Below, one piece after another: positions 15,676-22,596 of a stretch of DNA of 24,519 nucleotides; position 1 is the first letter of the stretch, and each line of letters begins with the position of its first letter. This stretch comes from JBAYJY01 sp041664945. GTDB taxonomy: Bacteria > UBP15 > UBA6099. The position numbers and the translations under genes were made by a program. The stretch is taken from the NCBI GenBank assembly GCA_041664945.1, contig JBAYJY010000061.1, positions 1-24,519 on the forward strand, given 5' to 3'. The notes under the pieces are model-generated. The model searched no databases and was not told the DNA's origin. It saw nothing but the letters and a program-made list of their open reading frames with translations.

Positions 15676-16713
15676 TTATTTCGGCTTGCGCTTGTTCTTA
15701 GCAGCTCTTTTTTTAGCTGTGGCCGCCGCCGGTTTCCGGCCGGAAGAACCGACCAGCATTCCCAGTTGCACCAGATCGTGAAGATGCAGCATGCCGACAG
15801 GCGCCGAATCCTCGTTCACGACCGGCAGCACGGTTATCGCGTTGTCTTCCATCATGTTGAGGGCGTCGAAAAGCGTTTTGCTCGCGGTGATGCGCTTCGG
15901 ATTTTTAGTCATCACTGAATCCACGTTCTTGAGAAACAGTTGAGTGATAGAGCCTTGAGAGCGTTGGAGGATGCGGCGCACGTCTCCGTCGGTGATGATG
16001 CCGGCGAGTTTGCCGTCCTCGCCTATAACGCTGATTGCGCCGAGGCCTTTCGATGTCAATACGATCAGCGCGTCACGAAAAATGAGGTCGTGCTTCACGA
16101 CCGGGTTGTTGGGACGCGTCGCCAGCAGGTCTTCGATTGCGTAAATCGCTTCGCCGGCGCCGGCCTTAACGGAGGAAGATCGTTCGCGCTCGATATCCTG
16201 ATCGTAAAGCAGGGCAAGCGCAAGCAGGTCTCCGAGCGCGAGAGCGCTAAGGCAAGTTGAATAAGAAGCGTAGTTGTCCGTTGTATCCATTGGCGCGACG
16301 GTTTTCAGAACGACGTCTGAGGCGCGCGCCATGTTGCTTCGTTCGTAAGGGGTAAGCGCGATGAGTTTTACTTTCTTCTTTTTGAGCCATGGAATAATGC
16401 GCATGATTTCATCCGACTCGCCGCTGCTGGAGATGAGAATCGCAATGTCGTCGCCGGAGATCGAGGCTGCTTCGCCGTGGAACGCCTCGACCGGGTTGAT
16501 GAGAAAGGCGCGGCGTCCCGCGCTGCGCATAGTGGCGGCGAGCTTCGCGCCGACCGCGCCCGATTTCCCGAATCCGACAACAACAATCGTTCCGCGGCAA
16601 GAGCGCGTTAGTTCAAGAGCTTTCTCAAACTGTTTCCCCGTTTCGCTCCACAATCGTTCGATCTCGCGGCTCTGCCTTTCGAGAACGTCCCTGATCTTTT
16701 TCATATTCGTCAT
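15676..16713 (-). CDS. SIS-CBS sugar-phosphate isomerase, KpsF/KdsD-like
   Basis: The 345-residue protein has the KpsF/GutQ/KdsD layout: a SIS domain (about 35-175) with GFGKSGAVGAKLAATM (47-62), AFHG with H79 and SSSGESDEI (95-103), then two CBS domains (about 205-262 and 268-325). KdsD isomerases convert ribulose-5-phosphate to arabinose-5-phosphate, the first step to the Kdo of lipopolysaccharide. K50 and H79 match known active-site positions, but the HPGG motif that carries the other catalytic histidine in KdsD is replaced by SVKAGAGEA (181-189). That makes the substrate uncertain. ATG 16713 has GGAGG six bases upstream. A lysine-rich tail follows the CBS pair. Its neighbours suggest a sugar for envelope glycosylation. 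Confidence 0.85.
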   Translation of the reverse strand: MTNMKKIRDVLERQSREIERLWSETGKQFEKALELTRSCRGTIVVVGFGKSGAVGAKLAATMRSAGRRAFLINPVEAFHGEAASISGDDIAILISSSGESDEIMRIIPWLKKKKVKLIALTPYERSNMARASDVVLKTVAPMDTTDNYASYSTCLSALALGDLLALALLYDQDIERERSSSVKAGAGEAIYAIEDLLATRPNNPVVKHDLIFRDALIVLTSKGLGAISVIGEDGKLAGIITDGDVRRILQRSQGSITQLFLKNVDSVMTKNPKRITASKTLFDALNMMEDNAITVLPVVNEDSAPVGMLHLHDLVQLGMLVGSSGRKPAAATAKKRAAKNKRKPK

Positions 16714-16765
16714 TCCATGCCTCCGTTAGTTGCCGCAATCAGCCGGTTAATGAACGCCGGCCCGC

Positions 16766-17533
16766 TCACTGCCTCTTTCTGTTGTCTGGTTCCCGCGACC
16801 AGCGCTCGAGCGACCTCGAAAAAAACATTTGGAACGTCACGTACATAACGGTCGCCCAGAGGCCGGTTACGAAAAAAGCGTGAAACAGCATGGTCATGAC
16901 GATCATTTTCTCCTGATCGAATTCGCCGCTCCACGTCCCGACATATTTCAAGTAAAGCATCGGCCCGAATATGTTGCCGACAAGCAATAGAAAACCTAAT
17001 ACGAGGCTTATGCCCGAATAAAAGAAAAACGGATCCTTGGACACTCTGAACCCGATGAATATTTCGAGGAACAGCGCCCGCCTGTCCCACGCGACGGCAA
17101 ACAGGGATTGATACTTCCTTGCGTTCCGGCTGTTCTTCCACGCGCAGTAGATTCCAAAAACGAAAGCTCCGCCGGTGAAAATCCACGTAAGCGGATAATT
17201 ATAAGGGCGCTCCCGGATCATAAGCGCCGCGCAGAAGACAAACGGCAGAAAAAATATTCCGAACAGATACAGCATTGAGAGGTGCAGGTGCTTTACCGCT
17301 TTCGACCGCAGCGCGATTTTCCTGATGCGCGGATTGTCCTCGACGATCCATATCCAGTTGTCTTCAGGCAACAGAAGAAGGATCACCACGGAACACATCA
17401 GAAGAAAGTGGGCGTAATGGACAATCGGATAGAAAGGAATCCGGCCGCTGGCTTTCTCTTCAAGAAAATAAAGGACGGCAAGAAAGCCGTCGACGCCCGC
17501 AAAGCATAGAAATTTGAAAAGCCGAATATCCAA
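16766..17533 (-). CDS. Polytopic membrane protein of unknown function
   Basis: A 255-residue protein with six or seven predicted membrane helices (about 6-24, 36-56, 84-106, 113-132, 166-195, 208-240) and a basic cytoplasmic loop around 66-83 and 133-150. I recognise no family. The TTG start at 17533 lies two bases after the DUF3084 stop codon, with GGTGAAG upstream inside that gene, which implies translational coupling. The next long in-frame ATG would remove the first two helices. Charged or aromatic pairs such as YNYPLTW and RVSKDPFFFYSG lie at helix ends. Function may be tied to the DUF3084 protein because they are coupled, but nothing further can be said. Confidence 0.72.
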   Translation of the reverse strand: MDIRLFKFLCFAGVDGFLAVLYFLEEKASGRIPFYPIVHYAHFLLMCSVVILLLLPEDNWIWIVEDNPRIRKIALRSKAVKHLHLSMLYLFGIFFLPFVFCAALMIRERPYNYPLTWIFTGGAFVFGIYCAWKNSRNARKYQSLFAVAWDRRALFLEIFIGFRVSKDPFFFYSGISLVLGFLLLVGNIFGPMLYLKYVGTWSGEFDQEKMIVMTMLFHAFFVTGLWATVMYVTFQMFFSRSLERWSREPDNRKRQ

Positions 17534-17535
17534 GT

Positions 17536-18660
17536 TTACTTCACCACGAAATCGATGCGAAGCTGGTCTGTGATGTGAGTGTCTTTGAATGCGACGATGC
17601 TAACGATTTTAGAGTCGGCAGAATTCGTGAGCGCGTTGACGACCTGCAGATACCGCTTGTCCGAGATAGCGCCTACCCGGTGCGTTTCGGGATCAGGCAG
17701 CATGCCTTTGCCGCGAGCCTGAATAGACGTGTGATAGAGCATCGCCGAAAGAATCTCGTCGACCTGCCCCCTTTGCATGCCGGCGGGAATCCTCTGTTCC
17801 ACGATCACTTCGCCCTCGTTGTATACGATCTTGTCTAAGATCGGATGCAGCTTTATGTACATCTGCTGGCCCTTGAAAACGTTATTGGCGGCGAGCATCT
17901 CGATTATCAAAGCGCCCTTTGTCGTTTTCAGAACCGGCTTGAGGTTTTTGAACTGTTCGTTGAAAATCACGCTTGTGTCTTCGTCCACCAGCGCGCCGCG
18001 GCGCACAGCGTCTTCAAGGATGGTGTTTATCATGAGAATCAGGCGCGTGCGCAACTCGGATTCCGGAATGTCCGGCATGATCGTCGCTCGCGCGAGCAGC
18101 TCATCCTTCTTATACAGAAGATCGCCGTAAAGGGTCTCAACGCTGACCTCGCTCAGCCGGCCGGTGGTCGCCTTGATTTCCTTTTCAAGCCGGACTTTTG
18201 TCTCGCGCAGCTTTTTCGCCTTCGCGTCCATATCATTCAGTTCGGCGGCCAGTTTCTCCTGCGACTGTTTTATCTCGCCCAGTTCGAGCGCTTTCTGGTT
18301 GATTTCCCCGAGAATCGCGTCGAGTTCGCTCTGTTTATCTTCGAGCTGTTTTACGCTTTTATTGTATGTTATCTTGTTCTCTCTCAATTCTTTCTTTCCC
18401 TTTTTCAGTTCCAATTGTATTTTCTGGAGGCCGAAAAAAGAAGTCCGGGCTGTGCGCGAGAACAAAAACAAAACGGAGAGCGTCACCGAAACTATAAGAG
18501 CTCCGGTGATAATGGTAATAATGATGGAAGTGTATTTCGGACGCAGGTTAAAAATGCTGACGCGCCGCTTGCCGACCTTGCGGCCCACGTAGTCGCCTAT
18601 GTATGCGATTAGGCCGCTTATCACGATAAGCAGCACAACAATCGCTACGCCGAATAACAT
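17536..18660 (-). CDS. DUF3084 family coiled-coil membrane protein
   Basis: This 374-residue protein matches the DUF3084 family known from cyanobacteria and other diderms. It has a first membrane helix (about 3-23), the family motif AYIGDYVGRKVGKRRVSIF followed by NLRPKYTS, a second helix (about 47-67), then a long Lys/Glu coiled coil (about 80-175) and a mixed C-terminal domain with LYGDLLYKKDELLARA and VEQRIPAGMQRG. The family has no established biochemical role; topology suggests a cytoplasmic N-terminus and a large coiled coil in the envelope. ATG 18660 has GGAG seven bases upstream. It appears to be the first gene of a five- or six-gene envelope operon with its own promoter and a structured leader. 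Confidence 0.85.
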   Translation of the reverse strand: MLFGVAIVVLLIVISGLIAYIGDYVGRKVGKRRVSIFNLRPKYTSIIITIITGALIVSVTLSVLFLFSRTARTSFFGLQKIQLELKKGKKELRENKITYNKSVKQLEDKQSELDAILGEINQKALELGEIKQSQEKLAAELNDMDAKAKKLRETKVRLEKEIKATTGRLSEVSVETLYGDLLYKKDELLARATIMPDIPESELRTRLILMINTILEDAVRRGALVDEDTSVIFNEQFKNLKPVLKTTKGALIIEMLAANNVFKGQQMYIKLHPILDKIVYNEGEVIVEQRIPAGMQRGQVDEILSAMLYHTSIQARGKGMLPDPETHRVGAISDKRYLQVVNALTNSADSKIVSIVAFKDTHITDQLRIDFVVK

Positions 18661-18680
18661 TGGCCGGCTCCAAAGCGAGT

Positions 18681-18816
18681 GATTTCACCGAAACGAGGCT
18701 TGAAAAACCATAAGTTCCGGCAATCCCGGATTATTCATCCGGTGAAATCGCGACTGCGCGGAATTTTTAGCGCATATCGATTTCTACCCGAATTACTCTT
18801 GAAGCATGAATAATCC
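18681..18816 (-). promoter_or_regulatory. Structured leader with interleaved perfect inverted repeats (possible pseudoknot)
   Basis: In the minus-strand leader of the DUF3084 gene, GGATTATTCAT (18816-18806) can pair with ATGAATAATCC (18738-18728), 11 bp. GATTTCACCG (18749-18740) can pair with CGGTGAAATC (18690-18681), 10 bp. The arms alternate a-b-a'-b', the topology of a pseudoknot. A local hairpin, CCGGAT/ATCCGG with a 5-base loop (18742-18726), overlaps arms of both and would compete. The last arm ends about 10 bases before the GGAG site. I match it to no known riboswitch. The 313-bp gap (18661-18973) contains this element, the divergent promoters and no gene that I can see. Confidence 0.42.
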
Positions 18817-18830
18817 AAGCAATGTATATG

Positions 18831-18860
18831 ATTATACAGAAAAATTGTAAATATAGTGAA
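18831..18860 (-). promoter_or_regulatory. Candidate promoter of the DUF3084-led operon
   Basis: On the minus strand, TTCACT (18860-18855) and a perfect TATAAT (18836-18831) are 18 bases apart. Transcription would begin near 18824 and produce a leader of about 163 nt that includes the interleaved inverted repeats. Confidence 0.5.
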
Positions 18861-18920
18861 TCCGGCTATTTTTAATGCTCAGAAGTTAAAATAATGAATT
18901 AATGTCAAGATAATGATTTT

Positions 18921-18956
18921 TTGTTGTTTTTTCCAAATGCGTATTATAAAATACGC
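18921..18956 (+). promoter_or_regulatory. Promoter of the HD-GYP gene with an operator-like palindrome on the -10
   Basis: TTGTTG (18921-18926) and TATAAA (18945-18950) are 18 bases apart. The -10 lies inside a perfect 7-bp inverted repeat, GCGTATT (18939-18945) and AATACGC (18950-18956), with ATAA between. Initiation near 18957 would leave a leader of under 20 nt before ATG 18974. The symmetry suggests a dimeric repressor site; which protein binds is unknown. Confidence 0.5.
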
Positions 18957-18973
18957 TAAACAAAGAGCCGCGT

Positions 18974-19618
18974 ATGCCGATCAGCATAAGAGCAGCCGGC
19001 AATTTCGGTGAAAAAACTATGACCAGAAAACTCAGCCGTGAATTATGGGACACGCTTAAAGCGGTTTCGTTAGTCATCGGCAGCCACGAAATGTATGACG
19101 AAGAGCATCCGACGCGAATCGCAAACTACGCCCGCATGCTGGGCGAGGAAATGGGACTCGACGCGGAAGAGGTCGAACAACTTGAATACGCGGTGCTCCT
19201 GCACGACATCGGCCAGATAAAGGTCCGGGAAACGATTCTGAAAAAACCCGGCAGGCTGACGCGCGAGGAGTTCTTTGAGGTTCAGGCGCACCCGATAGAG
19301 AGCGAAAAAATCATAAGTATGATGCCGAAGCTCGAATGCACCGCGCAGTGGACGCGCTGGCACCACGAATGGTGGGACGGCAGCGGCTACCCGGACCGCC
19401 TGCAGGGCGATTCGATCCCGCTCCCTTCGCGCATTCTCGCCGTGGCCGACGCTTTCGGCGCTATGCTCTGCGACCGCCCCTACCGCGCCGCCCTCACTCC
19501 GGACGAAGCCATGTCCGAACTCAAATTGATGGCGGGCATTCAGTTCGATCCCAAGATCGTTTCCGTTTTCGAAAATGTTCACAATAAAATGACAAGCGGG
19601 CACTCTGATGAGCAATAA
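18974..19618 (+). CDS. Stand-alone HD-GYP domain protein, probable cyclic di-GMP phosphodiesterase
   Basis: HD-GYP enzymes hydrolyse the second messenger c-di-GMP. The 214-residue protein is almost entirely one HD-GYP domain: H45 in DEEHPTRIA, the HD pair H77-D78 in LLHDIGQIKV, H106, the HHEWWDGSGYP signature (130-140) and VADAFGAML with D159, followed by DRPYRAALTPDEAM. All metal-ligand positions I can identify are present, so it should be active. No sensor or receiver domain is attached, and the 40-residue N-terminus is too short for one. ATG 18974 has AAAGAG six bases upstream; ATG 19019 is a possible alternative with GGTGA seven bases upstream. Its 3' end overlaps the next gene by 11 bases. 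Confidence 0.9.
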   Translation: MPISIRAAGNFGEKTMTRKLSRELWDTLKAVSLVIGSHEMYDEEHPTRIANYARMLGEEMGLDAEEVEQLEYAVLLHDIGQIKVRETILKKPGRLTREEFFEVQAHPIESEKIISMMPKLECTAQWTRWHHEWWDGSGYPDRLQGDSIPLPSRILAVADAFGAMLCDRPYRAALTPDEAMSELKLMAGIQFDPKIVSVFENVHNKMTSGHSDEQ

Positions 19619-20558
19619 CTCCGTTACGCGAAAAACGCCTTTGGCCGGCTGGCTTTGGGAGGTTTCGAAAGAAACGCCTTTCGGATCCGTGTTCTGCCCC
19701 TTCAGCGGCAGCGCCGCTGTTTCGCGGCTCTTCAAGGAAGAAGGCAAGGAAGTCGTCACAACCGACGTGCTTCTGACGCACGCCGAAGCGGCTCGCGCAA
19801 CGATCGAGAACGACGAGACGATCCTCGACGCTTTCGACGAGGAAGCAATCATCGCTCCGTTCGAGGGCGCCCCGCAAAGGCTCGAAGGCATGGCCGCCGC
19901 TTACGCCCTGCCCCACGAGTTCGGCGCATGGCTCGATGCCTGTTACTCAAACATCGAACATATCGATCACGCGTACAAAAAAGCGCTCGCCGCGACTGTC
20001 ATCTCTCTCGTCATCAACTACGTTCTTTCTTTCGATGATTTTGAACGCTCGAAGATGACAGATCACGATTGGATCGCCGCCTACCATTACTATCTGGTGT
20101 CGGTGAACAACAATGTTTTCTCGAACGGAAAAACCTGCCTCGCTCACGACCGGGACGCAAACTCGCTGATCAAAGAGATCGAGACGGAAGCTATGTCTTT
20201 CTATCTGCCGTCGATGCGAGGCGTGATCGACCTGCGGCCGGCCGAACGTTTCTCCGAACTTTTCAACCGCCACTGTTTCGAGAGAGAACTCGACAACACT
20301 CTTGCCGGACTCGTAAACGGCCTTGGCGGCCGGTTCTCAGACACCGCCGAATATCTGGCCGCTCTCGAATCTTTCCTCGATTCCGCTTCTTCAATCTCAA
20401 AATGGCTGATCGCCGCAAATGAAGACTCGGCCCCGAAACCCGAAGCGCTCAACTCTCTTATCTCAAAATTCAAAAAGAACGTCCGCCTTCTCAGCAAAAA
20501 AATCATTTATTCTAATAAATTCACGCGCACGGAATATTTATACGTAGCTGTAGATTGA
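19608..20558 (+). CDS. D12-class DNA adenine methyltransferase-like protein lacking the DPPY motif
   Basis: The 316-residue protein begins like a D12/Dam-type N6-adenine methyltransferase: KTPLAGWLWEVS (9-20), then the S-adenosylmethionine-binding FCPFSGSAAVSRLFKEEGKE (29-48) and VVTTDVLLTHAEAARATIEN (49-68), matching the FxGSGxV and VxxND strands. The rest is helical (HIDHAYKKALAATVISLV, NYVLSFDDFERSKMTDHDWI). No [DNS]PP[YFW] catalytic motif is found anywhere in the 316 residues, so methyl transfer is doubtful. It may bind SAM or DNA as a regulator, or be a degenerate enzyme kept intact. Its ATG lies within the end of the HD-GYP gene (11-base overlap), so translation is probably coupled and the two share the palindrome-bearing promoter. 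No partner restriction enzyme is nearby. Confidence 0.6.
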   Translation: MSNNSVTRKTPLAGWLWEVSKETPFGSVFCPFSGSAAVSRLFKEEGKEVVTTDVLLTHAEAARATIENDETILDAFDEEAIIAPFEGAPQRLEGMAAAYALPHEFGAWLDACYSNIEHIDHAYKKALAATVISLVINYVLSFDDFERSKMTDHDWIAAYHYYLVSVNNNVFSNGKTCLAHDRDANSLIKEIETEAMSFYLPSMRGVIDLRPAERFSELFNRHCFERELDNTLAGLVNGLGGRFSDTAEYLAALESFLDSASSISKWLIAANEDSAPKPEALNSLISKFKKNVRLLSKKIIYSNKFTRTEYLYVAVD

Positions 20559-20583
20559 TGGAACTCCTCTGAAACAGGAACCC

Positions 20584-20614
20584 AAAGAGCGCTGTTTTCC
20601 CCGCGCTCTTTTTT
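20584..20614 (+). terminator. Intrinsic terminator after the methyltransferase-like gene
   Basis: AAAGAGCGC (20584-20592) pairs perfectly with GCGCTCTTT (20603-20611) across a 10-base loop, with six T from 20609 to 20614. It lies 26 bases after the stop codon and separates the HD-GYP operon from the acyl-CoA operon. Confidence 0.9.
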
Positions 20615-20641
20615 ATTAGCGTTCGATCCCTCAAAATTTTC

Positions 20642-20669
20642 TTGACTGCGCCCCGCCGAATGTGATACT
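20642..20669 (+). promoter_or_regulatory. Strong extended -10 promoter of the acyl-CoA operon
   Basis: TTGACT (20642-20647) and GATACT (20664-20669) are 16 bases apart, and the -10 is preceded by TGT, an extended -10 signature. Initiation near 20676 leaves about 48 nt of leader before ATG 20724. One of the strongest promoters in the window. Confidence 0.75.
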
Positions 20670-20723
20670 CTTTGTTCTGCATCTATGCCTATTTTTTCAC
20701 AAGTCAAAAACTGAGAGTGTAAT

Positions 20724-21053
20724 ATGGCTACCGACTATACGCATGGCGAGTTGAACGTAAAAGTTGAAAGCATCAGCGGACACTATGTCATTGAAAAAGA
20801 AATACGGCTGCCCTACAAGGGGCGCGAGGCGCTCGTAGTGTTCGGATACGCGTTGGTGGACAAGTCCTGCTGCGGCGGATCCGGCTGCCGATTCGCAAAC
20901 GTGCCGGGCTATATAGTGGAGTGGCAGTCGCGCAAGGCGGCCGACGGCGCCCCGGTATCTGTTGTCGAGCCGATCGAAGATAAAACCGAAAAGAATGAAA
21001 TTCAAGACATAATTGATAAAACCGAAATGTACTGCCAAGTAAATTTTTTGTAA
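20724..21053 (+). CDS. Small cysteine-containing protein in the acyl-CoA operon
   Basis: The 109-residue protein is soluble, with no signal peptide. It has a beta-rich first half (LNVKVESISGHYVIEKEIRL, PYKGREALVVFGYALVDKS), a CCGGSGC cluster (C49, C50, C55) followed by RFANVPGYIVEWQSR, and an acidic helical C-terminus (EKNEIQDIIDKTEMYC, with a fourth Cys at 104). The cysteines could bind a metal or a small Fe-S centre, which is inference. ATG 20724 has GAGAGTG four to five bases upstream. It is first in an operon with the HMG-CoA-synthase-like and thiolase genes, so a role as accessory subunit or regulator of that pathway is plausible. I do not recognise a named family. Confidence 0.75.
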   Translation: MATDYTHGELNVKVESISGHYVIEKEIRLPYKGREALVVFGYALVDKSCCGGSGCRFANVPGYIVEWQSRKAADGAPVSVVEPIEDKTEKNEIQDIIDKTEMYCQVNFL

Positions 21054-21120
21054 GCCAAGGCCGGGCGGACAATAAACACGCCCATGTAACATAACATATT
21101 TTTTGAAAGGGGGCGGACCT

Positions 21121-22596
21121 ATGGTTGGCATTACGAGTTTTGGGGGCTATATACCCAAACTAAGGTTGAACCGGATGCAGATTTTTCAAGCTATGGGCTG
21201 GTTTGCGCCGGCGATTATGATGGTCGCTCAGGGAGAACGGTCCATGTGCAATCTGGACGAGGACGCGCTCAGCATGGCGGTTGAAGCGTCACGCGACTGC
21301 CTGATCGGCATGAACAAGGCCGACGTCGACGCGCTCTATCTGTGCTCGACGACTCTGCCTTACGCGGACCGGCAGAACGCCGGCATTCTTCATGCCGCGC
21401 TGAATCTGAAGGACAACGTCATCACTTCGGATTTCACGTCATCGCTTAAGGCTGGCACGGGCGCGGTGATCGCTGCGTTCGACGCGATCACCGCGGGAAC
21501 GCGCAACAAGGCGCTCGTCACTGCGACCGACAAGCGCGAGACAAAGGGCGCGTATTTCTACGAAAGCTGGTTCGGAGACGGCGCGGCGTCGCTGCTTCTC
21601 GGAACCGAGGATGTCGTCGCCGAATTCAAGGGCGCCTATTCTGTGTCCTACGATTTCACGGACCACTATCGAGGCACAGGCTTCAAATACGATTATATGT
21701 GGGAAGAACGCTGGATGCGCGAGGAAGGCTACGGCAAGATCATCCCGGAAGCAGTCAACGGGCTGCTCAAAAAGCTCGGCCTCACGATGAAAGACGTCAG
21801 CAAGTTCGTCTTCCCGTGTTTCTTCAAGGCTGAGCACGCCGCCATCGCCGCCGGACTCGGCGCGACGCCGGACAAAGTCGCCGACAACATGCACGAGGTC
21901 TGCGGCGAGACAGGAACAGCGCACCCGCTCGTCATGCTCGTCGCCGCTCTCGAACAGGCGAAACCCGGCGACAAAATTCTCGTCGCCAGCTTCGGACAGG
22001 GCAGCGACGCGTTGCTTTTCGAGGTGACGGATAACATTACGAAACTTCCCACGCGCAAAGGCATCAAAGGCTCTCTCGCGGACAAACGCAAAATCCAGAA
22101 CTACGAAAAATTCTGCAAGTTCCGCGATCTGATTCAGGTGGAGATGGGAATCCGCGCGGAGGCTGGCGGCCGCACGGCGCTCACCGCGCTCTGGCGCAAC
22201 CGCAAGCTGATCACCGGCCTCGTCGGCGAGAAATGCGTGAAGTGCGGAACGCCGCAGTGGCCGAATTACGATATCTGCGTGAACCCGGACTGCCGCTCCG
22301 TGAAGCAGTTCGAGGATTACGAGTTCGCTGAAAAAGAGGGCAAGGTTGTGACGTATACGGCGGACATGCTGGCCGTGTCGTGGGAGCCGCCGGTGATCTA
22401 CGGACTCGTGCAGTTCGACGAGGGCGGCCGTATGCTGCTCGAATTCACCGACTGCGAACAGAAGGACGTCAAGGTCGGCGGACCGGTGAAGATGGTCTTC
22501 CGGCAGAAATATTACGACAAGGACCGCAGCGGGTATCAGGGGTACTTCTGGAAAGCTGTGCCGCTGAAAGTCGAAGCGAAGGAGGCGGGCAAATAA
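21121..22596 (+). CDS. HMG-CoA-synthase-fold protein fused to a DUF35 zinc-ribbon/OB domain
   Basis: Residues 1 to about 310 follow the thiolase-superfamily fold of archaeal-type HMG-CoA synthase (MVGITSFGGYIPKLRLNR, WFGDGAASLLLG, GETGTAHPL, VASFGQGSDALLFEV). Residues 370-490 are a DUF35 module: zinc ribbon C372-x2-C375-x10-C386-x4-C391, then an OB domain with PPVIYGLVQFDEGGRMLLEF. Archaea encode the synthase, thiolase and DUF35 protein separately as a channelling complex; here two are fused. Positions that should hold the catalytic Glu, Cys and His read LCSTTLP (74-80), SSLKAGT (107-113, Leu where Cys is expected) and VFPCFF (230-235). Ordinary HMG-CoA synthesis is therefore doubtful. ATG 21121 has AAAGGGGG seven bases upstream. 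Its stop overlaps the thiolase start by one base. Alignment is by eye. Confidence 0.82.
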   Translation: MVGITSFGGYIPKLRLNRMQIFQAMGWFAPAIMMVAQGERSMCNLDEDALSMAVEASRDCLIGMNKADVDALYLCSTTLPYADRQNAGILHAALNLKDNVITSDFTSSLKAGTGAVIAAFDAITAGTRNKALVTATDKRETKGAYFYESWFGDGAASLLLGTEDVVAEFKGAYSVSYDFTDHYRGTGFKYDYMWEERWMREEGYGKIIPEAVNGLLKKLGLTMKDVSKFVFPCFFKAEHAAIAAGLGATPDKVADNMHEVCGETGTAHPLVMLVAALEQAKPGDKILVASFGQGSDALLFEVTDNITKLPTRKGIKGSLADKRKIQNYEKFCKFRDLIQVEMGIRAEAGGRTALTALWRNRKLITGLVGEKCVKCGTPQWPNYDICVNPDCRSVKQFEDYEFAEKEGKVVTYTADMLAVSWEPPVIYGLVQFDEGGRMLLEFTDCEQKDVKVGGPVKMVFRQKYYDKDRSGYQGYFWKAVPLKVEAKEAGK

